Origin: PWPR01 sp964497955
Lineage (GTDB): Bacteria; Bacillota; UBA994; PWPR01
Assembly (NCBI GenBank): GCA_964497955.1
Contig: CAZCFQ010000001.1
Location: 1-50,396 of the forward strand
Direction of reading: 5' to 3'
Length of the DNA: 50,396 bases
Of the stretch, positions 15,173 through 23,848 are shown in pieces. Each line of letters starts with the position of its first letter. Position 1 is the stretch's first letter. The position numbers and the translations under genes were made by a program. A model generated the notes under the pieces. It was not told the origin of the DNA and searched no databases. It saw nothing but the letters and a program-made list of their open reading frames with translations.

Positions 15173-15790
15173 ATGAAGATAATATTCGATTTAGATGGGA
15201 CACTTTTTGCTTCAGGTAAGCTGGCAATAAAATCTTATAAAAGGGTTTTTGATATAATGGGGCTTAAAAAGCCAAGTGATAAAAAACTACTTTCCACATT
15301 AGGATACCCAATTCATGAGATATGGGAGATTTTAATGCCCAAAGATAAAGAAAAAAGAAGTAAGGCAAGTAAACTTATGGAAAAAGTAGAGAATGAACTG
15401 ATTGAAGAAGGGGTAGGAGAGCTTTTCCCAAAGGTAATGGCCACATTAAATACTTTAGCTAAAAACGGGCATCAGTTAATGATTTTAAGTAATTGTGACA
15501 AACCATATTTAGATGTTATAGCAAAAAGATTCAACTTTGAAGAAGTTTTTGCTGAGCTGCATTGTGCTGGGATGTATCAAAAACTTACTAAAAGTGAAAT
15601 TTTATCAAAACTGTTAAATGGCGATACAGACGCAATGATGGTTGGTGATAGATTCCATGATATTCAAGCAGGAATTGATAATAAAATAACAACAATTTGG
15701 TGCAATTATGGATATAGCGATCAAAAGCTAAAAGCAGATTATGAGGTAAATCAATTTAGTGATATATTAGAGATAGTAACTGGTATTTAA
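15173..15790 (+). CDS. HAD-superfamily hydrolase (phosphoglycolate phosphatase-like)
   Basis: 205 aa. Standard HAD motifs: FDLDGTLF (nucleophile D6, acid D8), ILSNC (motif II), a lysine after a helical cap (KLTKSEI) and VGDRFHDIQAG (motif IV). A small alpha-helical C1 cap lies between motifs I and II. It probably dephosphorylates a small metabolite in the cytoplasm; the substrate is not predictable. Start set at ATG 15173 with AAAGGAAG upstream; the in-frame TTG at 15155 precedes that ribosome site. 14 nt ahead of murG, so probably co-transcribed. Confidence 0.87.
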   Translation: MKIIFDLDGTLFASGKLAIKSYKRVFDIMGLKKPSDKKLLSTLGYPIHEIWEILMPKDKEKRSKASKLMEKVENELIEEGVGELFPKVMATLNTLAKNGHQLMILSNCDKPYLDVIAKRFNFEEVFAELHCAGMYQKLTKSEILSKLLNGDTDAMMVGDRFHDIQAGIDNKITTIWCNYGYSDQKLKADYEVNQFSDILEIVTGI

Positions 15791-15804
15791 GGGGTAATTG
15801 TTAA

Positions 15805-16872
15805 ATGAAAAAAATTGTTTTTACAGGCGGTGGAACTGCTGGGCATGTGATGCCTATTTTAGCTTTGATTGAAGCATTGAGAGACCAAAGTATTCAATTA
15901 GCTTATGTAGGTAGCAAAAATGGGATTGAAAAAAAATTAGCAGAGGAAAATCAAATTCCATATTATCAAGTAAGTACAGGAAAACTAAGAAGATATTTTG
16001 ATCTTAATAATTTTATAGATCCTTTTAGAGTCTTAAAAGGCATTTTAGAAGCTAAAAATATATTGAAAAATTTAAAACCTGATTTGATTTTTTCCAAGGG
16101 AGGCTTTGTTTCAGTTCCCGTCGTATTAGCTGCTAATTGGCTTAAAATCCCGATTCTATTACACGAATCAGATTACTCACCAGGGCTAGCTAATAAGCTA
16201 ACTCTTAGATTTGCAGATAAGATATTAGTTACATTTTCTGAAACACTTAAATACTTACCTAAGGAAAAGACAAAGTTAACAGGAACTCCAATTAGAAAAG
16301 AGTTATTAAATGGAGATTATTCTAAAGGAAAGTTTATAACGGGATTTGATGATAAACCAGTTATAATGATCATGGGTGGAAGTAGTGGCTCACAAACTAT
16401 AAATAAGGTTGTCAGAGACAGTTTAGATGATTTAAACAGTAGTTTTAACATTATCCATTTGTGTGGTAAAGGAAATATAAGAAAAGATTTAATTGGAGAA
16501 AAAGGATATAAACAATTTGAATTTGTAACAGATGAGCTACCTCACCTTTTTGCATTAACAGATCTTATGGTATCAAGATCAGGAGCTAATACACTGTATG
16601 AAATTCTGGCCTTAAAAATACCTAACATATTAATACCACTGCCTTTAAGTGCTAGCAGAGGTGATCAGATACTAAATGCTAAATCATTTCAAAAAGAAGG
16701 ATTTTCAGTAGTTTTAGACGAAAAAGATTTTGACAAAGAAACTTTGGTTAAAAAAATTGAAAATGTTTATCAAAATAGAGAGAAGTATATTAAAAAAATG
16801 ATTCAGACAAATTTAAGTGATAGTAATAGTTTAGTATTGTTAGAAATAAATAAGTATCTAAAAAAGGCCTAG
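15805..16872 (+). CDS. murG: MurG-type UDP-GlcNAc: lipid I N-acetylglucosaminyltransferase
   Basis: 355 aa, GT-B fold. It adds GlcNAc to lipid I to make lipid II at the inner face of the membrane. Motifs: TGGGTAGHVMP (G-loop 1), FSKGGFVSVPV (second G-loop), HESDYSPGLANK, GGSSGSQTIN (UDP-GlcNAc half) and SRSGANTLYE. The HESD form is the one found in stand-alone MurG copies of the Bacillus cereus group. It is not with mur/fts division genes here but follows a HAD phosphatase, so a second murG may exist elsewhere in the genome. The stop codon is part of its terminator stem. Confidence 0.9.
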   Translation: MKKIVFTGGGTAGHVMPILALIEALRDQSIQLAYVGSKNGIEKKLAEENQIPYYQVSTGKLRRYFDLNNFIDPFRVLKGILEAKNILKNLKPDLIFSKGGFVSVPVVLAANWLKIPILLHESDYSPGLANKLTLRFADKILVTFSETLKYLPKEKTKLTGTPIRKELLNGDYSKGKFITGFDDKPVIMIMGGSSGSQTINKVVRDSLDDLNSSFNIIHLCGKGNIRKDLIGEKGYKQFEFVTDELPHLFALTDLMVSRSGANTLYEILALKIPNILIPLPLSASRGDQILNAKSFQKEGFSVVLDEKDFDKETLVKKIENVYQNREKYIKKMIQTNLSDSNSLVLLEINKYLKKA

Positions 16873-16890
16873 GAATGGTCTTTTTCTTTA
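16861..16890 (+). terminator. terminator overlapping the murG stop
   Basis: AAAAAGGCC (16861-16869) pairs with GGTCTTTTT (16877-16885, one G-U) around a 7-nt loop; the right arm doubles as the U-tract. Confidence 0.8.
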
Positions 16891-16948
16891 TTCTATTAAA
16901 ATATTTAAAAAAATAGCTGCAAAATTATTATAAATTTTAAGAAGATAC

Positions 16949-16976
16949 TTGATATATCTAATTATATGTTTAGAAT
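16949..16976 (+). promoter_or_regulatory. possible promoter of the MacB-like operon
   Basis: TTGATA (16949-16954), 16-nt spacer, TAGAAT (16971-16976), ~115 nt ahead of the ATPase gene in otherwise featureless AT-rich sequence. Confidence 0.4.
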
Positions 16977-17092
16977 ATATATAGACTGACACACTGAGAA
17001 TATTTTTATTATTAATAAGAAAATAAATGGAACATTTTGTTGATTCACTAGTCTAACAGAATAGGAGTTTATATGTTTAAAGGAGGTGCATT

Positions 17093-17803
17093 ATGGATAA
17101 TCCTCAAATAGAGATTAAAAATTTATCAAAAGTATATCTTATGGGAAAAGAAAGAGTTATTGCTCTAAAAAAAATAGATCTTAAGTTTTATGAAGGTAAG
17201 GTTTACTGTATTGTAGGAAAATCTGGATCTGGAAAGTCAACCTTGCTAAACATGATGGCAGGACTTGAAAAACCGACTCAAGGTGAAGTAATTTATTACG
17301 GGAAGCATCATGTAGAGAAAATGGGTGAAGGTAAACTATCAAAATTTAGACGTGAAAATATTGGTTTTGTTTTTCAATCATATAATTTAATGGGTCAGCT
17401 AACAGCACTGGAGAATGTTGCAATGCCTTTAATTTTTAAAGGATATGCTCGTTCAATTAGAAATAAAGCTGCAAAGTTAATGTTACAACAAGTAGGTCTT
17501 GGAGATAGAATAAAGCACAAACCAAATCAGATGAGTGGAGGTCAACAACAAAGAGTAAGTGTCGCGCGAGCCTTTGTTAGTAGGCCTAAGATAGTTTTTG
17601 CAGATGAGCCAACAGGTAATTTGGATAGTAAAACATCTATTGAAGTAATGGAATTGATCACAAAAATTGCAAGAGCCAATGGCCAAACTTTAATTCTAGT
17701 ATCACATGATCAAGAAACAGCTGATTATGCCGATACAGTTATAAGTTTCTTAGATGGAAAAGTGCTAGATATAAAACACAATGAGAGAAAAATGGGGGAC
17801 TAA
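17093..17803 (+). CDS. ABC transporter ATP-binding protein, MacB/LolD type
   Basis: 236 aa. Complete nucleotide-binding domain: Walker A VGKSGSGKST, Q-loop FQSYNLM, signature MSGGQQQRVSVAR, Walker B IVFADEPTGNLDS (PTGNLDS is typical of the MacB/LolD/FtsE class) and switch SHDQET. It works with the FtsX-type permease two genes downstream as a mechanotransmission ABC system rather than a channel importer. Perfect ribosome site AAAGGAGGTG (17079-17088). First gene of a three-gene operon: the next starts 2 nt after its stop. Confidence 0.92.
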   Translation: MDNPQIEIKNLSKVYLMGKERVIALKKIDLKFYEGKVYCIVGKSGSGKSTLLNMMAGLEKPTQGEVIYYGKHHVEKMGEGKLSKFRRENIGFVFQSYNLMGQLTALENVAMPLIFKGYARSIRNKAAKLMLQQVGLGDRIKHKPNQMSGGQQQRVSVARAFVSRPKIVFADEPTGNLDSKTSIEVMELITKIARANGQTLILVSHDQETADYADTVISFLDGKVLDIKHNERKMGD

Positions 17804-17805
17804 TC

Positions 17806-19587
17806 ATGGAGTATTATATAACAAGTAAACGAACAAAATTTATTATTGCAGTATTAGCTTTATTTATAGTTTTATCAACAGTTATGGCTTCAGCACAAAA
17901 AATTGAAGTAGATAGTACATATAAAGAACCACAGATATTTATTAAAAATACAGATTTACCAACAGTAATGATTGGAGAAGTTTTTGAGCTTAATTTAACA
18001 CTTTTAAATGAAAGTATATATACAGCTAGAGATGCATATATCACACCTCAACTTGAAGGGACACCTTTTGAATCAGTTGAGTTAATAAACAGAGTTAAGC
18101 TAAATCGTATTTTAGCGGGTAAAGAGACAGATATTTCGTTTAAGTATAAAGTAGATGAACATACAGAACCAGGCATTTATCCATTAACTTTTAATTTTAA
18201 CTATCAAAATATGTATAGAGATGAATTCCCAACTAGAACTAGAACTATATATATAGAAGTTACAGAAGCTCCTGACTTGCCAGAACTCAAAGTAAATTCG
18301 GTAATGTCAGACCCAGTTGATATAAAAGCTGGCAAAGAAGCTAATGTTGTCTTTGAAGTAGAAAATTTTGGGGAAAAGGTTGCTAAAGATATAGAATTTA
18401 AACTTACAAGCTTGTCAGATAATTCATTTTCTATAACAAACGATGTTAATTTTAGAAAAGCTGAAAGTTTAGAGGGTGGAGAAAAAACAGAGTTAAGTTT
18501 TATATTAAAAACAAATGAAAACATGAGTACAGGTGGGCATAAGCTTACATACTCTTTAACATATGAAGATGAGTATGGTAGAATCCATGAAGAGATAAAT
18601 GATGTTTTTCTATCAGTTTTAGCAAAAGATGATGACGGTCAAGACGAGGATACTACTACAGTACCAAAAATTATTGTTTCATCTTATGGAACTAGTCCAT
18701 CAATAGTTAGAGCAGGTGGAAACTTCACACTTAATATAAGTTTTCAAAATACAAGTAGAATTAGAACAGTAAGAAATATTAAGATTTCTTTAACAGCTCC
18801 TACAGAGTCTAGTCAAACAGGAAATGTCTTTACTCCTGTTAATAGTAGTAACACGATTTTTATTGATGAGATAAGCCCTAAGGGAATAGTTTCTAAGAAG
18901 ATGCCTTTTTATGCTGTGATGGATGCACAGCCAAGAACATATACTGTTCAAGCTACATTTGAGTATGAAGATTTAGATGGCAATCAGTACACAGAAAATG
19001 AAGAGATTGGTATTAGAGTTATTCAACAACCTAGACTTGAAGTAAGTGATCCTCAAATACCAGAGCAGATGATGCAAGGTGAAACTGCGAACTTGTTTAC
19101 TGAGTTTTATAACATGGGTAGGACTACTATATATAATATGATGGTTAAAGTAGAAGGTGATTTTGAGTTAAGAAGTCCTAACTATTTTGTAGGCAACTTT
19201 AATTCAGGTTCAAGAGATTATCTAGATACTACAATCACTGCAAATACCCCTGGAACTGCCAATGGTAAAATTATTTATCAATTTGAAGATGCTGCAGGTG
19301 AAAAACAAGAAGTAGTTCAAGAGTTTAGTGTCGAGGTTATGGAAAGGTCAAATGATGAGACAATGCCTGGCCAAGGTGGAAAACCTCAAAATCCAGGTGA
19401 TTATCCAGGTGGTCAACCTGATGTAATACCAGGAGAAACGCAAACACCTATCTGGCAAAATCCAATTTTTTGGGGCGTATTAATTGCTCTAATTATTGCT
19501 ATTTTTGTAATTAGAAAAATAAGAAAGAATAATAAGAATAAACAAATTGAGCAAGACCTGCTCAAGGATATAGAGATCGATGAATAA
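17806..19587 (+). CDS. membrane-anchored extracellular CARDB/COG1361-type protein
   Basis: 593 aa. An N-terminal signal sequence (hydrophobic 12-28, AxA site near residue 30) is followed by about four ~110-residue beta-sandwich repeats. Each opens like VRAGGNFTLNISFQN or IKAGKEANVVFEVEN and so resembles CARDB/NEW3 adhesion-type domains. A Pro/Gly-rich linker (~513-550), one transmembrane helix (~553-572) and a Lys-rich cytoplasmic tail end the protein. The bulk therefore faces outside, tethered at the C-terminus. It sits between the ATPase and the FtsX permease (2-nt gap before, 8-bp overlap after), the slot occupied by the MacA adaptor in MacAB. A substrate-guiding or wall-contacting partner is likely by position; no enzymatic motif is seen. 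Confidence 0.82.
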   Translation: MEYYITSKRTKFIIAVLALFIVLSTVMASAQKIEVDSTYKEPQIFIKNTDLPTVMIGEVFELNLTLLNESIYTARDAYITPQLEGTPFESVELINRVKLNRILAGKETDISFKYKVDEHTEPGIYPLTFNFNYQNMYRDEFPTRTRTIYIEVTEAPDLPELKVNSVMSDPVDIKAGKEANVVFEVENFGEKVAKDIEFKLTSLSDNSFSITNDVNFRKAESLEGGEKTELSFILKTNENMSTGGHKLTYSLTYEDEYGRIHEEINDVFLSVLAKDDDGQDEDTTTVPKIIVSSYGTSPSIVRAGGNFTLNISFQNTSRIRTVRNIKISLTAPTESSQTGNVFTPVNSSNTIFIDEISPKGIVSKKMPFYAVMDAQPRTYTVQATFEYEDLDGNQYTENEEIGIRVIQQPRLEVSDPQIPEQMMQGETANLFTEFYNMGRTTIYNMMVKVEGDFELRSPNYFVGNFNSGSRDYLDTTITANTPGTANGKIIYQFEDAAGEKQEVVQEFSVEVMERSNDETMPGQGGKPQNPGDYPGGQPDVIPGETQTPIWQNPIFWGVLIALIIAIFVIRKIRKNNKNKQIEQDLLKDIEIDE

Positions 19588-20881
19588 TCTTGATATTCTA
19601 GTAATGGGACTTAAGAATCTTTGGCGAAGAAAGGTTCGTTCATTACTAACAGTTTTAGGTGTTATTATTGGTACAGCAGCAATTGTAGTTATGATATCCC
19701 TAAGTGTAGGAATAGAAGATGCTATGATAAAACAATTTGAAAGCATGGGTGACCTTAGTATGATTGAAGTGTGGCCTGGTTATGATGGCAGGTCACAAAC
19801 TACAATAGATGATGATATGATGGATGAAATATCAGAAATAGAAGGTGTGCAAGTTGCTACGCCTTTGATTAACTCCTATGCAAGGATAATTGCAGATAGA
19901 TATGAAGTGACAACTTCAATCCTTGGTATTAAGACAGAAGCTTTGCAGTATCTTGGATTAGAGTTAGCAGAAGGTAGATTACTAAACGAAGAAGATGATT
20001 TAGTAGCTATTTTTGGAGGGCAAGTCCCTAAAAACTTCTCAAAACCTAGATCTAATGATAAAGGCGGAATGGCCTATAAGGATATGTATAATAATGATCA
20101 AGAAGCAAAAGTAGATGTTATGACAGCATCTTTAAGACTAACTTATGATATGGGTTATGATGATGGTAGTGGCAAAAAAAAGGAGACATACCGTTTAGAA
20201 ACTGCAGGAATTTTGACTTCAGAAGGATATAATAGGTATGGATACGCAGTTATTATGCCACTTGAGACAGTCTTAAGACTAGAACAAGAAAATAACAATA
20301 ATAATTCAAGATCTGGCAGATATGAACCAGAGTACAGACAAGTTATGGTTAAAGCAGAAACAATTGAAGATGTAGATCATATTACTGAAAAAATTCAAGC
20401 AATGGGACTTCAATGTCATAGTTTAAGTCAAATGTTAGAGGAAGCAAAAAAATCAACTCAACTAATAAGACTTATTTTAGGTGGTATTGGGGCTATATCA
20501 ATGCTAGTAGCAGCTTTGGGTATTACTAATACAATGATAATGTCAATATATGAAAGAACTAGAGAGATAGGCATTATGAAAGTTTTAGGTGCCAGACTAG
20601 GAGATATAGGAAAACTATTTTTAATAGAGTCAGCTATGATTGGATTACTTGGAGGCATACTTGGCTTGGGAATTAGTTATGGGCTTTCATATATATTAAA
20701 TAATGTTATTATGCTTGGAGCAACAGTAGGGATACCTATGGGGGCACAAATGTCAATTATTCCACCATGGCTGTCTATTTTAGCTCTTGCATTTACATCA
20801 ACAATTGGATTAATATCGGGTTTATACCCAGCTATTAGAGCGATGAGATTAAGTGCATTAGATGCAATTAGAACTGAATAG
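19580..20881 (+). CDS. MacB/FtsX-family ABC permease
   Basis: 433 aa. MacB topology: first transmembrane helix ~20-42 (SLLTVLGVIIGTAAIVVMIS) after an amphipathic LKNLWRRKVRS segment, a ~250-residue extracellular MacB_PCD-like domain, then three C-terminal helices. TNTMIMSIYERTREIGIMKV is the FtsX coupling region and SGLYPAIRAMRLSALDAIRTE the typical end. It probably transmits ATP-driven movement from the ATPase at 17093 to the extracellular partner at 17806. Export of a peptide or lipoprotein is known for MacB relatives; the substrate here is unknown. Confidence 0.9.
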   Translation: MNNLDILVMGLKNLWRRKVRSLLTVLGVIIGTAAIVVMISLSVGIEDAMIKQFESMGDLSMIEVWPGYDGRSQTTIDDDMMDEISEIEGVQVATPLINSYARIIADRYEVTTSILGIKTEALQYLGLELAEGRLLNEEDDLVAIFGGQVPKNFSKPRSNDKGGMAYKDMYNNDQEAKVDVMTASLRLTYDMGYDDGSGKKKETYRLETAGILTSEGYNRYGYAVIMPLETVLRLEQENNNNNSRSGRYEPEYRQVMVKAETIEDVDHITEKIQAMGLQCHSLSQMLEEAKKSTQLIRLILGGIGAISMLVAALGITNTMIMSIYERTREIGIMKVLGARLGDIGKLFLIESAMIGLLGGILGLGISYGLSYILNNVIMLGATVGIPMGAQMSIIPPWLSILALAFTSTIGLISGLYPAIRAMRLSALDAIRTE

Positions 20882-20886
20882 GATAT

Positions 20887-20924
20887 AAAAAGAGGTTGAT
20901 TAGTTAATAATCAATCTCTTTTTT
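20887..20924 (+). terminator. terminator of the MacB-like operon
   Basis: AAAAAGAGGTTGATTA (20887-20902) pairs with TAATCAATCTCTTTTT (20908-20923, one G-U) around a 5-nt loop; the right arm ends in a six-T run to 20924. Confidence 0.9.
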
Positions 20925-20977
20925 ATTCTAAATAGTTGAGGTAGATATACAAACCTTGTTAATAAGAGTGATTAATT

Positions 20978-21003
20978 AGCTGCGCATATGCGCAGCTTTT
21001 TTA
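20978..21003 (+). terminator. second, GC-rich terminator with no gene before it
   Basis: The perfect palindrome AGCTGCGCATATGCGCAGCT (20978-20997) is followed by six T. It could be a fail-safe terminator or end a small RNA starting after 20925. Confidence 0.85.
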
Positions 21004-21248
21004 ATTTAAAATATAAAATTCTAAAACAGACCAAGTTTATTACATTAAATTATTGAAAATTATAATCATATAAAAATCTTTTTAATTATAAAAAAATATC
21101 AAAAGTAATAGTATTTAAATAGAAAATAATATTAATAATGCATACTTAAGAAAGAAATCTAGTAAATATAGTAAACAACAAATATATAATTCATAAAAAT
21201 ATATTATTATGGTAATATTTATCCACAATGTGATAAATCAGGGAAAGG

Positions 21249-22463
21249 ATGAATTATTTAGTGATAGCTGTTATATCAACTGACAAACATAAAGAATCTA
21301 TTAAAGAGTCTCTTAAAGATTACAACGTAATAATAGAATCATATTCAAACAAGAGTTACCAGTTTATGCAAAGCGTTTTATCTATTGATATCAAGTATCT
21401 TATATTGTCTGCAGATATATGCCAAAAAGATAAGCTTTTCAAGATCATTGAAAACATAACTAGAAAAGATATGCAAGTAATAATAATAGTTGAAAGTAAA
21501 AACGACAAGCTAAATAGAATAAAGAATCTATCAAGAAAAAATAATGTAAAACTATGCTATTTTACAAAAGAGAAGAGTAAAAACCTCAACCAGTTAAAAG
21601 AAGCTCTTAAAGATAAAAAAGAAGAACAAACAAAAAATGTTAAAAAAGGGCAAAAAAATATTAAAAATAAGATAAGTCGTAAATCAAGTAGAAAAATAAT
21701 TGCATTTCTAAATTTAACTGAAAAAGCTGGAAGTACACTTATTGCATCTTCTTATGCAGATTACTTAGCTAAGAAATCATTAACACCAGCCTTAATTGAA
21801 ATGCCTTTCAAACCTGATTGTTTCTATCAGTTTGGGCTTGAACTTTTTGAATCAGATAAAAAGAAATTTGCAAGCATACCGCATAAGATTAAAGAAAGTA
21901 GTAACAAAGATGATATAGAAAAATTCTTTCTAAGAAATATCATATGGCTTGTATCCGATCCAAGACTTCCAAAAATAGATAATTGGTCCGTAAATGAAAT
22001 GCTACAGTTATTAGAACATGCTAATAGTGCTGATGTAGTTATTTTAGATATAGGAAGATATATGTATCATGAAAGCATTTTCAATCTTTTACCTATGATA
22101 GATAAGATTTTTGCAGTTATTGAACCCAGACCCGTAAATATTATCAATAGTATAGGAACAATCAATAAGTTTATGAAATATCAAAAATATAACTCAAGAG
22201 TGAAAGTGATTTTTAATAAATGGGAAGATACACTTAAAAATTATAGCTTAAGAGATTTGGTTAGATTAAAGCCAGATATGTATATTCCTAATTTAAGTAA
22301 AGAATGTTTATATAAATCTGAATATAATTGTCTAAGTGCGTTGTCAGAAAAAGAAAATAGGAATAAATTAGTTAAAACTTTTCAAGATATTAGTGGATAT
22401 ATTTGGCCTCAGTTAAGTTATAAAACAGTTTTTAACAGTTCATATGTAGCAGAGGGATCTTGA
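21249..22463 (+). CDS. tadZ: TadZ/CpaE-like pilus assembly protein with degenerate P-loop
   Basis: 404 aa. Residues 1-125 look like an atypical receiver domain (VIAVISTDKH, YLILSADICQ); a Lys-rich linker (~122-148) joins a MinD/ParA-fold ATPase domain from 149. The Walker A position reads NLTEKAGSTLIAS, lacking the canonical GKT/S, so ATP hydrolysis is doubtful, as known for atypical TadZ proteins that act as polar localisation platforms for Tad/Flp pilus assembly. VVILDIGRYMY is the Walker B-like strand. First gene of the pilus operon; its TGA shares a base with the next ATG. The ATG at 21249 abuts AAAGG; GTG at 21261, 9 nt after AAGGATG, is an alternative start. Confidence 0.72.
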   Translation: MNYLVIAVISTDKHKESIKESLKDYNVIIESYSNKSYQFMQSVLSIDIKYLILSADICQKDKLFKIIENITRKDMQVIIIVESKNDKLNRIKNLSRKNNVKLCYFTKEKSKNLNQLKEALKDKKEEQTKNVKKGQKNIKNKISRKSSRKIIAFLNLTEKAGSTLIASSYADYLAKKSLTPALIEMPFKPDCFYQFGLELFESDKKKFASIPHKIKESSNKDDIEKFFLRNIIWLVSDPRLPKIDNWSVNEMLQLLEHANSADVVILDIGRYMYHESIFNLLPMIDKIFAVIEPRPVNIINSIGTINKFMKYQKYNSRVKVIFNKWEDTLKNYSLRDLVRLKPDMYIPNLSKECLYKSEYNCLSALSEKENRNKLVKTFQDISGYIWPQLSYKTVFNSSYVAEGS

Positions 22464-23131
22464 TGTATAGTAGATTAATTAGAAACAGATTATTAATTGC
22501 CATTGTTTGCCTAATAGCTGCAGCAGTAATTTCATTTAAAATTATACCTAATTATGTAGTGAAAGAGAAAGAGTTAATAGATGTCTTTACTGCAAAAAAA
22601 ACATTGGAAATTGGAGATGAATTAGTAAAAGGGGAAAATGTTAAACTACAAAGCTTTAATCCATCTAATATTCCTAAAAACTATCTAAGCAGTGAAGAAC
22701 TTGATAATAAATTATATGCTACCCAAAAAATTGTACAAAGCGAGTTTATATTAAATAATAAATGTTCAAATAAGAATCCAAAAGAAGTCAACCTTGAAGA
22801 AAATAATGTTATTGTTGCGATTCCTTTTGATGGGTTGGCACAAGGGGTGGCAAATAAAGTTAGAGTTCAGGATAGAATATCTGTTATAAGTTTTTCACGT
22901 AATGAGAACAAAGTTAAGTTAGAAGAAAGTTTAAAAGACCTATTAGTACTAGATATTGTTGATAGTGTAGGAAACAGTTTGAGTAAGGATACAAATTTGT
23001 TTGATGGCCGTAATAGAAAAAAAGCAGAAGCAATAGTTTTTAGCTGTTCACTTGAGCAAGCTATAAGCTTAGTAACACTTGAAAAAACTGGTGAAATACA
23101 TTTCATTTTAACAAACAAAATAAATAATTAG
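22463..23131 (+). CDS. cpaB: CpaB/RcpC-type SAF-domain pilus assembly protein
   Basis: 222 aa. An N-terminal transmembrane anchor (~9-27) is followed by an SAF-like domain with the usual FTAKKTLEIGDELVKGENVK and YATQKIVQSEFI. The C-terminal half (IVAIPFDGLAQGVANKVRVQDRISVIS) matches the CpaB/RcpC region found beside TadZ genes. It probably acts on the outer face of the membrane during pilus assembly. Start set at ATG 22463, which overlaps the upstream stop by one base; the in-frame TTG at 22460 is adjacent and less likely. Confidence 0.8.
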   Translation: MYSRLIRNRLLIAIVCLIAAAVISFKIIPNYVVKEKELIDVFTAKKTLEIGDELVKGENVKLQSFNPSNIPKNYLSSEELDNKLYATQKIVQSEFILNNKCSNKNPKEVNLEENNVIVAIPFDGLAQGVANKVRVQDRISVISFSRNENKVKLEESLKDLLVLDIVDSVGNSLSKDTNLFDGRNRKKAEAIVFSCSLEQAISLVTLEKTGEIHFILTNKINN

Positions 23132-23143
23132 AGGTAGATTGTT

Positions 23144-23848
23144 TTGATTATTGCATTATGGGGTAACGGAGGAGTAGGTAAGACTACTTTAGCTGTGCAT
23201 TTAGCAAAAGTCTTTTCAAAGAAAGAAAAAGTTTTAATAATATCTGGATCAATAACACACTGTGGTGTTAGAAACTGGTTTGGGTGCTTGGGAAATGATA
23301 AGTCACTTACAAAAATAATTAGAAATATTGATACATTCAAAAAAAATATTGAAACTACAAAGTTTAAAAATATAGACTTCACAGACGTTTCTATAGAAGA
23401 AAATTGTATAACAAACTCAAAAGTTGAAGATAAACAGATTATTGATCTTCTAAATATTAGTAATAATTTGTATGACATCGTAATAATAGACTGTCATGTT
23501 AGTTTTAGAAATCTTATTACTAAGAATGCTCTATTAAACTGTGACCATATATTATATATTTTAAGTCCTTCTTTAAAAAGCTTATCATTTTACAAGTCAC
23601 ATAAAATTCTCTTTGAAAAACTCAACTTAGAGAATAAAACTAATTACATTATTAATAAAGATAGTAACCAAATTAGCACAAAAGTCTTAGAAGAAAAAAT
23701 GGGATTTGAAATTTTGTCTAAAATCAAATATGAAAAATCTTTTCAATATGCATCTTTGCATGGAGATTTGCTAAGTAACAGAAGTGCTAAAAAGTATTAC
23801 AAAAACTTAAGTCAAGTAGCAGAAGAGATTAGTGAATATAATGAGTAA
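23144..23848 (+). CDS. MinD/ParA-like P-loop ATPase in the pilus operon
   Basis: 234 aa with a canonical deviant Walker A, GNGGVGKTT (8-16), and IVIIDCHVS as the Walker B strand, so unlike the TadZ-like protein two genes upstream it should bind and hydrolyse ATP. No membrane-targeting helix is obvious at the C-terminus. Its place between cpaB and cpaF suggests positioning or regulation of the pilus machine; pairing of an inactive TadZ with an active MinD homologue is an inference. The start is TTG 23144 with GAGGT 8 nt upstream; no ATG is available near the P-loop. Confidence 0.82.
   Translation: MIIALWGNGGVGKTTLAVHLAKVFSKKEKVLIISGSITHCGVRNWFGCLGNDKSLTKIIRNIDTFKKNIETTKFKNIDFTDVSIEENCITNSKVEDKQIIDLLNISNNLYDIVIIDCHVSFRNLITKNALLNCDHILYILSPSLKSLSFYKSHKILFEKLNLENKTNYIINKDSNQISTKVLEEKMGFEILSKIKYEKSFQYASLHGDLLSNRSAKKYYKNLSQVAEEISEYNE

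Larger units (their letters stand above)
20882..21248. other. intergenic region with two successive terminators ahead of the pilus operon
   Basis: After the operon terminator (20887-20924) and a second strong terminator (20978-21003), the remaining ~245 nt are extremely AT-rich with no ORF or clear promoter. The 53 nt between the two terminators contain no gene that I can support. Confidence 0.5.
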
